Assembly (NCBI RefSeq): GCF_025698545.1
Contig: NC_068567.1
Location: forward strand, 3,224,001 to 3,288,000
Source of the DNA: Gossypium raimondii
Taxonomy: Eukaryota; Streptophyta; Magnoliopsida; Malvales; Malvaceae
DNA: 64,000 bases
Direction: 5' to 3'
The notes below the pieces were generated by a model that was not told the DNA's origin, ran no database searches, and saw only the letters and a list, made by a program, of their open reading frames with translations. Position 1 is the first letter of the stretch. Each line of letters starts with the position of its first letter. A program made the translations under genes and the position numbers. Positions 46,064 to 57,722 of the stretch are shown piece by piece.

Positions 46064-47843
46064 CTAAGACGGCGGTTGTTGCTGAAACATCTTCATCATA
46101 TTCTGAAGCTACTGCTGGAGTTCATCGTACTTTCTACGCTGCTCTGCTTCTCTCGCTGTCGCATCTGCTTTAAGCTGCAAGTGGAGTTCTTCATACTTTC
46201 GTTGAACCTCAGCTTCTCTCGCTGCTGCATCTGCTTTAAATTGTAGCTAGAGTTCTTCATATCTTTTTTCAATCTCAGCTTCTCTCGATGCTGTCTCCGC
46301 TTTAAGTTGTGTAATTTGCTCAACTATTGTCGCTTGCATCTGAGCCATCTGGTCTCTTAACCTCTGAACTTCAGCTTGAGTCTGACTCCCTAAAGGCATG
46401 TATTGTTACGAGCTGGATCCAAAATATTGGGATGGGTTAACAAAAGATCCTTGAAATCGAACTCGACCATACCTTTTAGGACCCAAAACTTCAGTGATAA
46501 TCCGGTTATCAATGTCGTCAATATGAACAGAACTATCACTGGAAGGCATCTCTTCGTACTCCGCCTTTTTATCCTTTAGTTTTTCCTAATAAATAAATCA
46601 CATAGTTAGGAACACAATATATATTAAAAAAGCAAATGCAACATAAATTAACAATATTTTCATTACAAGAAATGAAATAAAACATTAGAAAATAAACACT
46701 AAAAATAATTAAAACAAGTCAAATTGTATTAAGCAAACGTACCATAATTTCTGCAGCTTCAGGAGTCATAGGGTTTCCATCTTTCTTCCTATGTGTAATG
46801 TCAAAAAGTTGAAGGCGTCTAACTTTTTGACCGGACGACAACTCCTACAATACAGTAGTAAAAATATCATTTGATAGAAAGTAATAAATATCTGATGGTA
46901 TTAAAAAATTCAAAATACCTCGGCCTAAGCTACACAAGCAAAACTTTTCGACCCAGCTGTGTGAGTGAATTTTTGTTTCTGCCTACTAATTTTTCCAACT
47001 CGTTCACGATCCTACGTTATGAAATTATTAGTACGTTAATTAGTAAATACTATAAACCAAAATAATTACAAGATTTTTGTAGTAACACATACCTGTCCTT
47101 TCTTCGAAGTCCAAAATCTAACGACCTCTTCCCACTGGTACCTCAGCTTTCCCGGTGGGACATTTTGTAATTTCTCGTCGAGTGTTGTTTTTGCCTTAAA
47201 GTAGTCTTTCTTTAAAGTGCTCTTATGGTCTCTCCATCTTTTTCCCAATGCCTTCTTTACATAAGCATCGGAGACCTCTAGAGCAAATCTCACCTACAAA
47301 AAACACAAGTTAAGAAAGTAAATATAAATGAAACTTAAACCCAAGTATTATAAATGACATTAACGTTTTGTTACCTTAATGTTATCGAGAGCTTGGTTCT
47401 TGTTACTCTCGGGCATTTAATGCCATGACTCGTAGTTAATTGGCGACATATTTGCATTTCGTGCTAGAATGCCCAAGTATCCTACTAAAAGGTGAGCTTC
47501 TGATCCAACAGGCTGACCAAAGCTATTACTGTATACATTGACACGCTCGACTAGATCTAGCTCGTATAAATCCCTCAGTAACGTACGTCCTCGAACTCTC
47601 CGCATCCCACCACTTTCAGCTGAAAAATGTTATATTGTAATATAAGAATTTTAAAAATAAATAAACAATAAGTCAACACGCATGTAAATTAAATGTTAGA
47701 TTACTTTGAACTTCTATAGGTTCCTCAGGTGTAATCGGAACATTCGAAGATCCAATAGCAGTCTGTTGTTCAGTGCTGTTTGTTTCCGCCGAGCTTAGAG
47801 TACCTTGAACAATGCTTAGCCCTCACACTTTTCTTCTAGGCAT
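46064..47843 (-). pseudogene. CACTA TNPA-like gene (plant En/Spm transposase_24 type), broken
   Basis: Read in reverse from ATG at 47843: MPRRKV, a stop at codon 7 (47823-47825), then ETNSTEQQTAIGSSNVP. Further blocks are RRVRGRTLLRDLYELD (47417-47605), VRFALEVSDAYVKKALGKRW and TLKKDYF (47066-47293), RRLQLFDITHRKKDG and a C-terminal coiled coil with REAEIEKRYEEL / REAEVQRKYEEL / REAEQRRKYDEL heptad-like repeats (46096-46323), ending QQQPPS. Introns are evident between blocks. At least five in-frame stops occur. The order and composition fit the second gene of plant CACTA elements, whose product binds the subterminal repeats. Confidence 0.78.
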
Positions 47844-47990
47844 TTTATCTGCAATACAAATAAAATAGTTGAAAACTTAGTATACAATTACAACAATAAT
47901 AGGACATATAAAATAGTTGAAATATATAATAAGACCAATATTTATATTATGATATTACATATAATTAAATAATCGTAAAAGCTTACTACA

Positions 47991-50900
47991 TTATAATTCG
48001 TAAATATCTTCATCCGTATCCTGGCGGACCCATTGAAATTGTGTACTAGTACTAGGTATGTTTTCATTTAAGTTTTGTTCTGGAAAGGGCAAAGTTTGTG
48101 TTCTGTCATCAATGCCATCTCTACTTCCACTGCCCATGTCAAACAAATCTCTAGGGATGTTACGGAGTACAACGTACCAACCCTCATCAGTTGGATCTTT
48201 TGAGTAAAAAACTTGTTTGACTTGAGAAGAAAATACATACGGTTCAACAATCAATTGTTGTCCTGTATGAATCAATCGAGCGAAGTTCACCACTGTGAAA
48301 CCAAATTGATCATGCTTAATTCCACGAGCAGTATTAACATCGGCCCAATCACCTCAAAATAAGACAACTTTCCATTTGCCGTAGTAATCCAACTCAATTA
48401 TGTCAGTAAGAAGTCCAAAATATTCCATATTTCCCTCGACAGGATTATTGTCCCTAGCATTAGCATAACTTGTAATTGAGGAATTAACAACTATTCCACA
48501 ATTTTGCGTTCTCCTCAATCTCTCGCGATATTTTGTATGAAATCTGAATCTGTTGATGAGGAATGCACTATATCTTTTAACCACCCGATTTGGACCTTGG
48601 GAAAGCCATTTAACTTCGTCGGTGATGTTCTTCCCACTCCAAACCTATTGAATGGAAAGTAAACTGAGTAATTAAAAATGTTATGAGAAAACATTATTAT
48701 TTGTCAATGAAAGCTCCAATTGCATACCGTTTGGCTTAACCATTCATGAAAAGATTCTGTGAACAACTTATTGATATCTCGATGTTGTGTTCTTCGGGAG
48801 CACGAACGAGATCTCAATATTTGTTTGTACTCACTATGTTAAAAATATGTTTAGTTTGTTAGAATATAAACAATTTTTAATTGATGAATATTTATCAATT
48901 TTTTACAACTTACTTGCGTAAAGGTTCCATTGATTCATGGTGAAACAGAACATATCGATGTGCTTGTACCCACGATAAATCATCTAATTCTGCAATTTTA
49001 ACTTTGCCGATTGGTTCTCCAAAACTTTGGAACAAATAAGTATCGGCGAAGTTATGATCCGTGAGTCCAGCATTTCTATTTGGTATGTTCAACCTTGTTT
49101 CAACATCTTCCAAATATCTTGAACAGAAGGTCATACATTCCTCTGCCAAGTAGCCTTCAGCAATCGATCCTTCTGGATAACGCTTGTTGCGGCAGTAAGA
49201 CTTTAATTTGGATAGGAACCTAAACACGATATACAACATTATCAAAAGTTGTAATTAAAGGCATATAGGTGAATGAAGGAAAATTTTAAAAATTGTAATT
49301 AACACATTTCTATGGGATATATCCATCAATAGAAAACGGGTCCACCAAGAATTAGTTCATGCGAGAGATGGATTACCAAGTGAACCATAATTGTGAAGAA
49401 GGAAGGTGGGAAGATTTTTTCCATGTTGCATAAAGTCAAAGCGGCTCGATCTTGTACCTTCTGAAGTTCTTGAACATCCAAAACTTTGCCACATATAGCT
49501 TTCATTATATTGGATAGTTCAATTATACAAGACGTCACCTTCTTCGAAATACAACATCGTAGAGCAACTGGAAGTAAATCTTGCATCAAGTTGTGATAGT
49601 CATGTGATTTTAGTGAATATAGTCTTCGATCTTTAACACTAACACATCGAGATATATTTGATGCATACGCATCGGAACCTTTATATCCTTCAACACCATG
49701 CAAAACACTTCTTTATCCGTCTTCGACATTGAGAAAATAGAAGGCGACAACCAATATTTCCCATTCGAAAGTAGATTCGGATGAAGATCAGGTCAAATTC
49801 CCATGTGAACTAAATTAAGTCGACTCTGAAGATTGTCTTTTAATTTTCCGTCTACATTCAAAATTGTACCGACAATATTCTCGCAGACATTTTTCTCAAT
49901 ATGCATAACATCAAGATTGTGTCGTAAAAGGTGATGCTCCCAATAAGGCAACTAAAAAAATACTTATTTTTTTTCCACAAGTCCGCCTCATTAGGATCAT
50001 CCTCTTTATCGGAGTCATCATCAGCTTCATCATTTGATCTTCTATTTCTTTGCGTGTTTGCCAGTAGGTTCATCTTCCCATAACTGAAATTCATATCTTA
50101 CAACATTAACAAGATTTCAGATCCACTTGTCTGCGAAGGAGCTTCTCTGAACTCTTCAGTACCGTCAAATGCTGAACTCTGAAATCTAAATCTATGATTT
50201 TCCAATAACCACCGACGGTGCCCCATGTAAGAGAACTTCTTCCCATTGTATAACCATTGTGAACATGTTTGTGCAGCACAACAAGGACACACATAACGAC
50301 CCTTGGTACTCCAACCGGATAAATTGGTATAAGCGGGGAAGTCATTAATGGTCCACATCAAAGCTACACGTAAATTAAAGTTCTCCTTTCTCAGCACATC
50401 GTATGTCTCGACACCAGCCCATAATTGTTTTAACTCTTCAATAAGTGGCTGTAAATAAATGTCGATATCATTCCCGGGCCCTTTCTCTCTAGGGATAATC
50501 ATAGATAAGATAAGGGAAGATTGCTTCAGGTAAATCCATGGAAGCATATTGTAAGGAACAAGCGCTACTGGCCAAGTACTGTACACAGTACTCATGATCT
50601 TATAAGGATTAAATCCATCAGATGCTAGGCCAAGCCTCACACTTCTAGGATCGCTTGCAAAGCTTGGAAATTTATTGTCAAATGATTTCCAAGCTAAAGA
50701 ATCTGCCGGATGCCTTAATAATCCATCATCAGTTCATCCATCATGGTGCCACGTCATTGACTCCGCTGTCTTCGACGACATGAAAAGCCTTTGAAGCCTT
50801 GGTATCAGTGAAAAATACCGTAAAATCTTGACTAGCTTCTTTCTTGGTTGTGCATCATTTTCATCGTCGTTCCCATCTTTTGTGTTTTTATTTACCCAAC

Positions 50901-51681
50901 GTGATTGGCCGCATACATGACAGCACTATTGGTTTCTCCGATCGCCCCAATACAACATGCAGTCATTCGGGCAACTATGGATTTTGTTGTACCCAAGACC
51001 TAAATCTTTTATCATTTTCTTCATATCTTTGCATGATTGAGGGATTTTTGCAAACGGAAACATATTCCTCAAAAACTCTAACAGCATTGTTAAAGAGTTC
51101 TCGGTCCACCCTCCTAAACATTTTAACTGGAAAAGGCGAATACAGAAAAACATTTTTAAGAATTTTGATCCCTCATATAGTACTTTGTTCATCTCATTAA
51201 GTAGTGCGTAGAACTTCGTCGCTTCTCCATTCGGCTCTTCATGAGGTACACCTATTCCCGGCTCGGTAAAAGCATTTACACCAACATTACAATCATCAGA
51301 TGCCACAAAGTCAGCTGGGAACGACTGAAAACCATGGCTGTGCATATTAAATGCATCCCGCAACATACCTTCCATGTCATCCCCTGCAACGGATTGATGG
51401 TAAGCAGGACCAGGATAAGATACGTCCATCATTGAAGAAGAAGTACTAGGTGGGCATTCTCCATGAAAAAGTCATTTTTTATAACCCCGAACAAACCCAT
51501 CAACAATTAAATGCTAGTATACAACTTCACGATAATGCCAGTTTATGTTGACACACTTGTTACACAGGCAAAGAATCATGTTCTCTTGGCTTGCATGTTG
51601 AAATGAAAAATTTAGAAAACTCTGAACTCCATTTCGATAACTGTTGCTTACCCTTGACAAATTAATCCAAGACCGGTCCAT
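47991..51681 (-). pseudogene. CACTA TNPD-type transposase, broken
   Basis: From ATG at 51681 in reverse, an N-terminal Transpos_assoc-like domain (MDRSWINLSRVSNSYRNGVQ, CNKCVN, HLIVDGFVRGY, HGECPP) comes first. The Transposase_21 core (50098-51000; RLGLASDGFNPY, WPVALVPYNMLPW, IPREKGPGNDIDIYLQPL, AYTNLSGWSTKGRYVCP) follows. Next is a DUF4218-like part (48910-49703; SHDYHNLMQDLLPVALR, IFPPSFFTIMVHL) and a DUF4216-like C terminus (47991-48584; YGKWKVVLF, KQVFYSKDP). Nonsense codons sit at VVY*HL, YKK*LF, ILLML*DM and VVLF*GDW, with frameshifts near 49960 and 49674. Each of these stops can come from a single C-to-T or G-to-A change. Confidence 0.88.
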
Positions 51682-51734
51682 TTCTTAATTGTTGAAGTCT
51701 GATTTTCACCAGAAAATACAAGGGTACGTAAGTT

Positions 51735-52520
51735 GTTCACTTATATTTAAAATTAAATGAGTTATGATATGATATATATTTATGTATTAAGTAAATTATG
51801 TAAGTTATGTATTATATAAGTTATTTAAGTTATGTATTATGTAAGCTATGTAAGTTATGTAAGTGTTGTATCATGTAAGTTATATAAGTTATGTAGGCTA
51901 TGTATTATGCAAGTTATTTAAGTTGTGTAAGTGTTGTATTATGTAAGTTATGTATTATATAAGTTTTAAGTAAAATATGTAAGTTGTATTTTGTGAAAGT
52001 TATATAAGTTATGTAGGTTATGCATTATGCAAGTTATTTAAGTTGTGTAAGTGTTGTATTATGTAAGTTATGTATTATGTAAGATATGTAAGTTGTATTT
52101 TATGTAAGTTCAGATTATGTATATGTTATGTAAGTTGTGTAGAATGTAAGTGGTGTATTATGTAAGTTATGTAAGTTATGTAAGTTATTATGTAAGTTAT
52201 GCAATCTTATATATAAGTTATGTAGTATGTTATTATGTATTATGTAATTTATTATGTTATTATATATAAGTTATGTGTTATTATGTAAGTTATGCAAGCT
52301 TATATATAAGTTATGTATTATATTATTATGTATTATGTAATTTATTATGTTCTTATATATAAGTTATGTAAGTTATTATGTAAGTTATGCAAGCTTATAT
52401 ATAAGTTATTATGTAAGTTATGAGTTTATAACATTTTTTTTTTGGTATTACGTAAGCAAATGATTGTGTAAGTTATGTATTATGTAAAATTATATATAAG
52501 TTATCATATGATTGTTAAAT
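51735..52520. repeat. A/T-rich minisatellite (TATGTAAGT units)
   Basis: Dozens of degenerate 8-10-bp units such as TATGTAAGT, TATTATGTAAG and TATATAAGT. A ~90-bp higher-order block (GTAGG.TATG.ATTATGCAAG ... GTGTTGTATTATG) occurs at about 51890 and again at 52015; another (TTATGTAAGTTATGCAAGC) recurs at about 52270 and 52380. It lies just upstream of the transposase start. Confidence 0.85.
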
Positions 52521-54340
52521 TTGTGTTATTTTGGTTATGTATATTAAAACAATATATATTATAAAATATATAAGTTTTAAAATATATAATTATTTAGAAA
52601 ACTTATAAAATTAATACTAATAAATTTTATTATTAATAAATTTAGAACACTTATTTAGAAAACTTATAAATTTAATACTAATAAATTTAGAAAACTTATT
52701 TAGAAAACTTATATAGATATTAAAACAATAATTATAATTATTTAGAAAACTTATAAATTTTATAGTAATAAGTTTTAAATATAGGTTATATACCCATACC
52801 ATATATGGGGTGATATATTAAAAATATTGGTTTTAATAGATATTAAATTATCATTTACAATTATTTTTTAAATTTAAAATGTTATTATTACAAAAATTGA
52901 AATATAGGTTATATATCCATATTAATATATGTAATATATAAAAAGAATATAAATTTTAACATTTACTATATAATATTTCTGTCCAAAATTTATTGCGTTT
53001 TTGGCACGAATGATTGCGTTTTTTTGCACGAATGTAGCAAACCATATTCCTTTCTAAGTTGCTGCTGGAAAATATTAACATGCTAGAGAGACTATGAAAA
53101 TTCTGTGTTCATTTTCTAAGCATTGCAAACTGTTACCAATTAAGTAAAATATTTCATTTCAAATAAATAAAACCTAACACATGAGGTACATCTTGTGATT
53201 TAAGCAAATTGTAAACGGACAGATTATGAATCAGATTACAAACCATAAATCGAAAGTTTACAAACCGAATTCATAGTTTACAAACCACAAAATGAAAGTG
53301 GAACCCAACATTATATTTTAACACACATTATTAAATTAAGAAATAGTGATAACTTGTAACTGAGAAAAACATATGGAAATAGACAAACCCCAGTTAAGTA
53401 GTAAAATCAATTAGAGGTTGGATTTAATCCACATGAAAATTAAGATTAAAAAATGTCATAATCACTCAAAACAATAATTCAAAATGGATGAAAGACAATT
53501 ATAACAAACAAACAAAGAGTATATATATCGAACTTAAAAATCATACTAAAAAACAACATGGCGTAATAAAATTCAACTTAAAAATCCAATTCATTACCTG
53601 GAAATGTAATCGGCTGCACCACATTTAACAGAACAATTTTATAAATTAATAAATTAAACCCTAAACTAGGCATCAAAATTTCATACTAAAAAAACAGTAC
53701 CAAATGATTTCACCGACACCAACAGAGAATAAATGGAATCTTAACATTTAGTCCAAGCCATTTAACCCGTTACACTGATAATGAAAGCAATGAAATTAAA
53801 TGAAAGCATGAGTTCTGTACCTTCAGAACGATGAAGAAAACTAAAATGAAAGCAATGAAATGCATTGAAATGAAACCCTAAACACAAACAATTTAAAATC
53901 AGTTCCTAACCAATGAAACCATTCACAAAATAAATGAACAATCGAAGCAGTAATGTACCTTCAGGAGGATGAACAAAACAGTCGAAGACCGCAAAACCCT
54001 AAACATAGAGAATAATTTTTTTTTAATTCCAGTATCACCAACCAATAACAAAGCAAAATCAAAATAAAAAAATACGACAAAACCTAATGTATAAATACAC
54101 AGAATGCAGAATCTGACATTCGAACCTTAAATGATGTTCCTCGACGTTCTCCCTCTTCTTTGCCGCAAATAATGTTAAATGTTTTCAACAAATAGAATGT
54201 ATGAAGACTTTTTAATGGTTTTTTTGCAAGAAAGTGAAACACCCAAACAGAAATATGAAAGAGATGAAGAAAACGAATGAGGGGAAATCGGAGATACTGC
54301 TGAAACACTTAGGGATTTGACTGAAGAAGGGGATTTGGGG
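52521..54340. other. CACTA internal non-coding region, 5' side
   Basis: A/T-rich; presumably the promoter and 5' leader region of the transposase genes. No supported frame. Includes a diffuse run of AACTTATAAATTTAATACTAATA units (52600-52770). Confidence 0.5.
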
Positions 54341-55349
54341 CTGGGTGCGGGGATATACCCCAAAACTGATATCCCATCAAAACGACGCCGTTTAGTTTTT
54401 AATATTTTTGTGGCGCTCAAAGGAAAACACCACTAATCTTACAGATTTTGCGGCGCTTTGAGAAAAAATGCCACTGAACCCTAAACTCGTCAATGAAACG
54501 ACGCCGTTTTGTTCAATTATTAAATTAGAATTTGCGGCGTTTTGGTTACAAACGCCACTAAATATTCACCTTATTTACAAGTATTTTGATTTTTAATAGA
54601 TTTTTAAATTGGATAAATGTTATGACATTCTTTTAAATTGAAACATTAATATGAAATTATTAATTTTATTTCAATAATATTATTTAAAAATATGGTACAG
54701 ATTTAATATATTATTTTGAATTATAAATATTTAATAAATTTATAAATATTCAAATTTATAAATACTATCAATTTAAATACTATCAATATTAAAATTTATA
54801 AATATATTTGCTGCGTTTTATAACAAAACGCCACTAAAGGAATATACTGAAAGGAAAACGAAGTGGTTTTGCTATATTATTTGCGGCATTTTTACAAGAA
54901 GCGCCGCAAATTCCTGTTCTATAGCGGCGTTTTCTGTTTAAGCGCCGCTAAATCCTATCTATTGCAGCGTTTTAAGTTAAAACGCCACTAATTATTCAAT
55001 TTTTATAATATTTTATATTTCTTTATTTATAAGTATTTTTATTTTTAATAAATTTTAAAATTGGATAAATGTTATGACATTATTTTAAATTGATGCATTA
55101 ATATGAAATTATTACTTTTATTTCAATTATATTATTTAAAAATATGACACGTGATTTAACATATTATTTTTATTGTACAAATCTTAATAAATTTTTTAAT
55201 TTTATATAAGTATGTATTATTTAAATACTATCAACATTCAAATTTATTAATTATTGACGTTATTCCAATAATGTCTTACAATTTTAAATTTATGCTCTAT
55301 TTTAGCAACTCGATAACGCTCATATACAATATTAAATTGTTTCATCATA

Positions 55350-55410
55350 TATAACATATATATATATATATATGATATCGTACCATGCATATATATATAT
55401 ATATATGTTT
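55350..55410. repeat. (AT)n microsatellites
   Basis: Two (TA) runs of ~20 bp either side of GATATCGTACCATGC. Confidence 0.85.
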
Positions 55411-55504
55411 TATATCCTGTCAGTTCTAAACCTAATAATGACATAATAAGAAGTCCAAAACATAAAGTATTTGAAATTTTTTTGACTTTTGTATCAAAAT
55501 AGTA

Positions 55505-55870
55505 ATTAAACACTAAAACCCACAACAGTAAACCCTAAACCATAAGTCGTATAAACCCTAAATCTGAAACGCAAAAACCATACATCGTAACCCTTAAATC
55601 ATTAACACTAAACCGTAAACCATAAACATCAAGCCCTAAAACAGTAAATTTCATTATCTTACAAGCCGTAAACCTTAACCTGATATTAACACTAAAATGT
55701 AAACTCTAAACCTTAAACCCCAATCCCCGAGCCCTAAACCTAAACTCTAAACCCATGTTGTCAAAATTGTAATCCTAAAATAATAAACATTGTGCAATGA
55801 ACCCTAAAACCCCAAACCGTATACGATTATTTATAAATATTAATCCCTAAACACTAATATATTATTTCTT
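55505..55870. repeat. telomere-like (AAACCCTAA) tract, copy 1
   Basis: Irregular AAACCCTAAA, AAACCATAA and AACCCTTAAA words, related to plant telomere repeat CCCTAAA but heavily diverged and internal to the CACTA 5' subterminal region. Confidence 0.6.
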
Positions 55871-56564
55871 TTTTTGCGGCGTTTTTGCTAAAAACGCCGC
55901 TAATACGACTAGAACCAATCAAAAGCGGCATCGTTTTATCGAACTTTCCACCAAAGAAGAACAGCAGACGATGTCGTATTGCAGAACTATGTGCAGCGTT
56001 TTATAACAAAACGCCACTAAAGGAATATACTGAAAGGAAAACGAAGTCGTTTTGCTATATTATTTGCGGCGTTTTTACAAGAAGCGCCGCAAATTCCTGT
56101 TCTATAGCGGCATTTTCTGTTTAAGCGCCGCTAAATCCTATCTATTGCGGCGTTTTAAGTTAAAACGCCACTAATTATTCAGTTTTTATAATCTTTTATA
56201 TGTCATTATTTATAAGTATTTTTATTTTTAATAGATTTTAAAATTGGATAAATGTTATGACATTATTTTAAATTGATGCATTAATATGAAATTATTAATT
56301 TTATTTCAATTAAAATAGCTTAAAAATATGACACAGATTTAACATATTATTTTTATTGTACAAATCTTAATAAATATTTTCCATTTTATGTAAGTATATA
56401 TGTATTATTTAAATACTACCAACATTCAAATTTATAAATTATTGACACTATCCCAATAATGTCTTACAATTTTAAATTTAAGCTCTATTTTAGAAAACAA
56501 ACGAATGCTCGTATACAATATTAAACTGTTTCATCATATATAACATATATATATTAAACTCGTA

Positions 56565-56850
56565 TAAACCATAAATCTGAAACATTGAAACCTTGCATCG
56601 TAACCCTTAAATCATTAACGCTAAATCGTAAAACATAAACATCAATCCCTAACACAGTAAATTTCATTATCTTATAAGCCGTAAACACTAACCCGATAAT
56701 AACGCTAAAATGTTAACTCTAAACCTTAAACCCCAAAACCTAAACTCTAAGCCCAGAACACAAAACTGTAATCCTAAAATAATAAATATTGTGCCACAAA
56801 CCCTAAAACCCCAAACCGTATACGATAAAACTTAAATATTAATTCCTAAA
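56565..56850. repeat. telomere-like tract, copy 2
   Basis: Second copy of the 55505-55870 tract (AACCCTTAAATCATTAACGC, AAACCCTAAAACCCCAAACC), part of the ~1.18-kb tandem duplication. Confidence 0.6.
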
Positions 56851-57540
56851 ACCTAAAATTTTATTTCTTTTTTTGCGGCATTTTTGAGACAATCAAAAGC
56901 GGCGTCGTTTTAACGAACATTCCACCAAAGAAGAAAAGCAGACGATATCGTATTGCTGAAATATTTGCGGCGCTTTTCGGTCAAGCGCCGCTAATCCCAC
57001 GACTTGTTGTGCCGTTTATTTTAAAGCGCCACTAAAGCAATATACTGAAATAAAACGAAGCCGTTTTGCTTAGTTTTGTTACGGCGTTTTTAAAAGAAAC
57101 TCCACAAATTAGTGATCTATAGCGGCGTTTCTTAATAAGCACCGCCAAATCCCAATCTTTTGCGCCTTTTTTTACAATGCGCCACTAAAGCAATAAAAGG
57201 AAACAATAAAACGGTTTCGTTTTGCTCAAATTTTTTTATCAAATTACTTATCTTTACCGGCAATTCTCTCAAAACGTCACTATATCCCAATCTTTTGTGG
57301 CGTTTTTTAATAAGCGCCACTAAAAGTAATAAAATAACCAAAAAACGAAGCCGTTTTGCAAAAAAAATTTGTGGCGTTTTAAAGAAAACACCGCTAATGA
57401 AGGCCTATTGCTGCGTTTGTTTTTCTAGCGCCACTAATAACCATTTATTGCTGCATTTTTTGTTAAGCGCCGCTAAAACTCTATCTTTTGAGGCATTTTT
57501 TGTTTAAATGCCGCTAAAAGCCTGTTTTGGTGTAGTGTGT

Positions 57541-57722
57541 AAATGTGTTTATCATATAATTGCATGTTTGAATGATATTTATTGTATAATTGACGGTAGT
57601 TGCTCCGACAATGAATGTGGCATCCTGTAGCTCAGACTCGGTGATCAGGTCGGGCGAGGTGTGTTACAACAAGTGTTGTTAAATATTGACTTTCTTTGGT
57701 TGGTATTCTAAGCAAGGGTTAC
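57541..57722. repeat. old LTR sequence, right of the CACTA insertion
   Basis: Continues the LTR broken at 45378. It carries GTGGCATCCTGTAGCTCAGACTC...GGTCGGGCGAGGTGTGTTACA (to about 57668), which reads as an LTR 3' end. Confidence 0.5.

Larger units (their letters stand above)
54350..57530. repeat. CACTA subterminal region, 5' side, with tandem duplication
   Basis: Scattered GCGGCGTTTT / AACGCCACTAA palindromic units as on the 3' side. A long block starting about 54809 (TTATAACAAAACGCCACTAAAGG...) repeats at about 55993, an offset near 1.18 kb, and extends through ATGTCTTACAATTTTAAATT to a telomere-like tract. A partial third copy begins near 54590. Confidence 0.85.
45379..57537 (-). mobile_element. 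CACTA (En/Spm) transposon, 12.16 kb, complete ends
   Basis: Terminal inverted repeats start CACTACACCAAAGCAGGC on the left and, in reverse, CACTACACCAAAACAGGC on the right; they match at 27 of the first 28 bases. A perfect 3-bp TGT duplication flanks it (45376-45378, 57538-57540). Subterminal regions carry many TTTAGCGGCG / CGCCGCTAAA palindromic units. Two genes on the minus strand encode TNPD-type and TNPA-like proteins, both with nonsense codons, so the copy is not autonomous. It is inserted in an older LTR. Confidence 0.93.

Noticed and set aside
55505..55870. Interstitial telomere or chromosome end
   Set aside because: The AAACCCTAA words are heavily degenerate, tandemly duplicated with CACTA subterminal sequence, and lie well inside the transposon ends.
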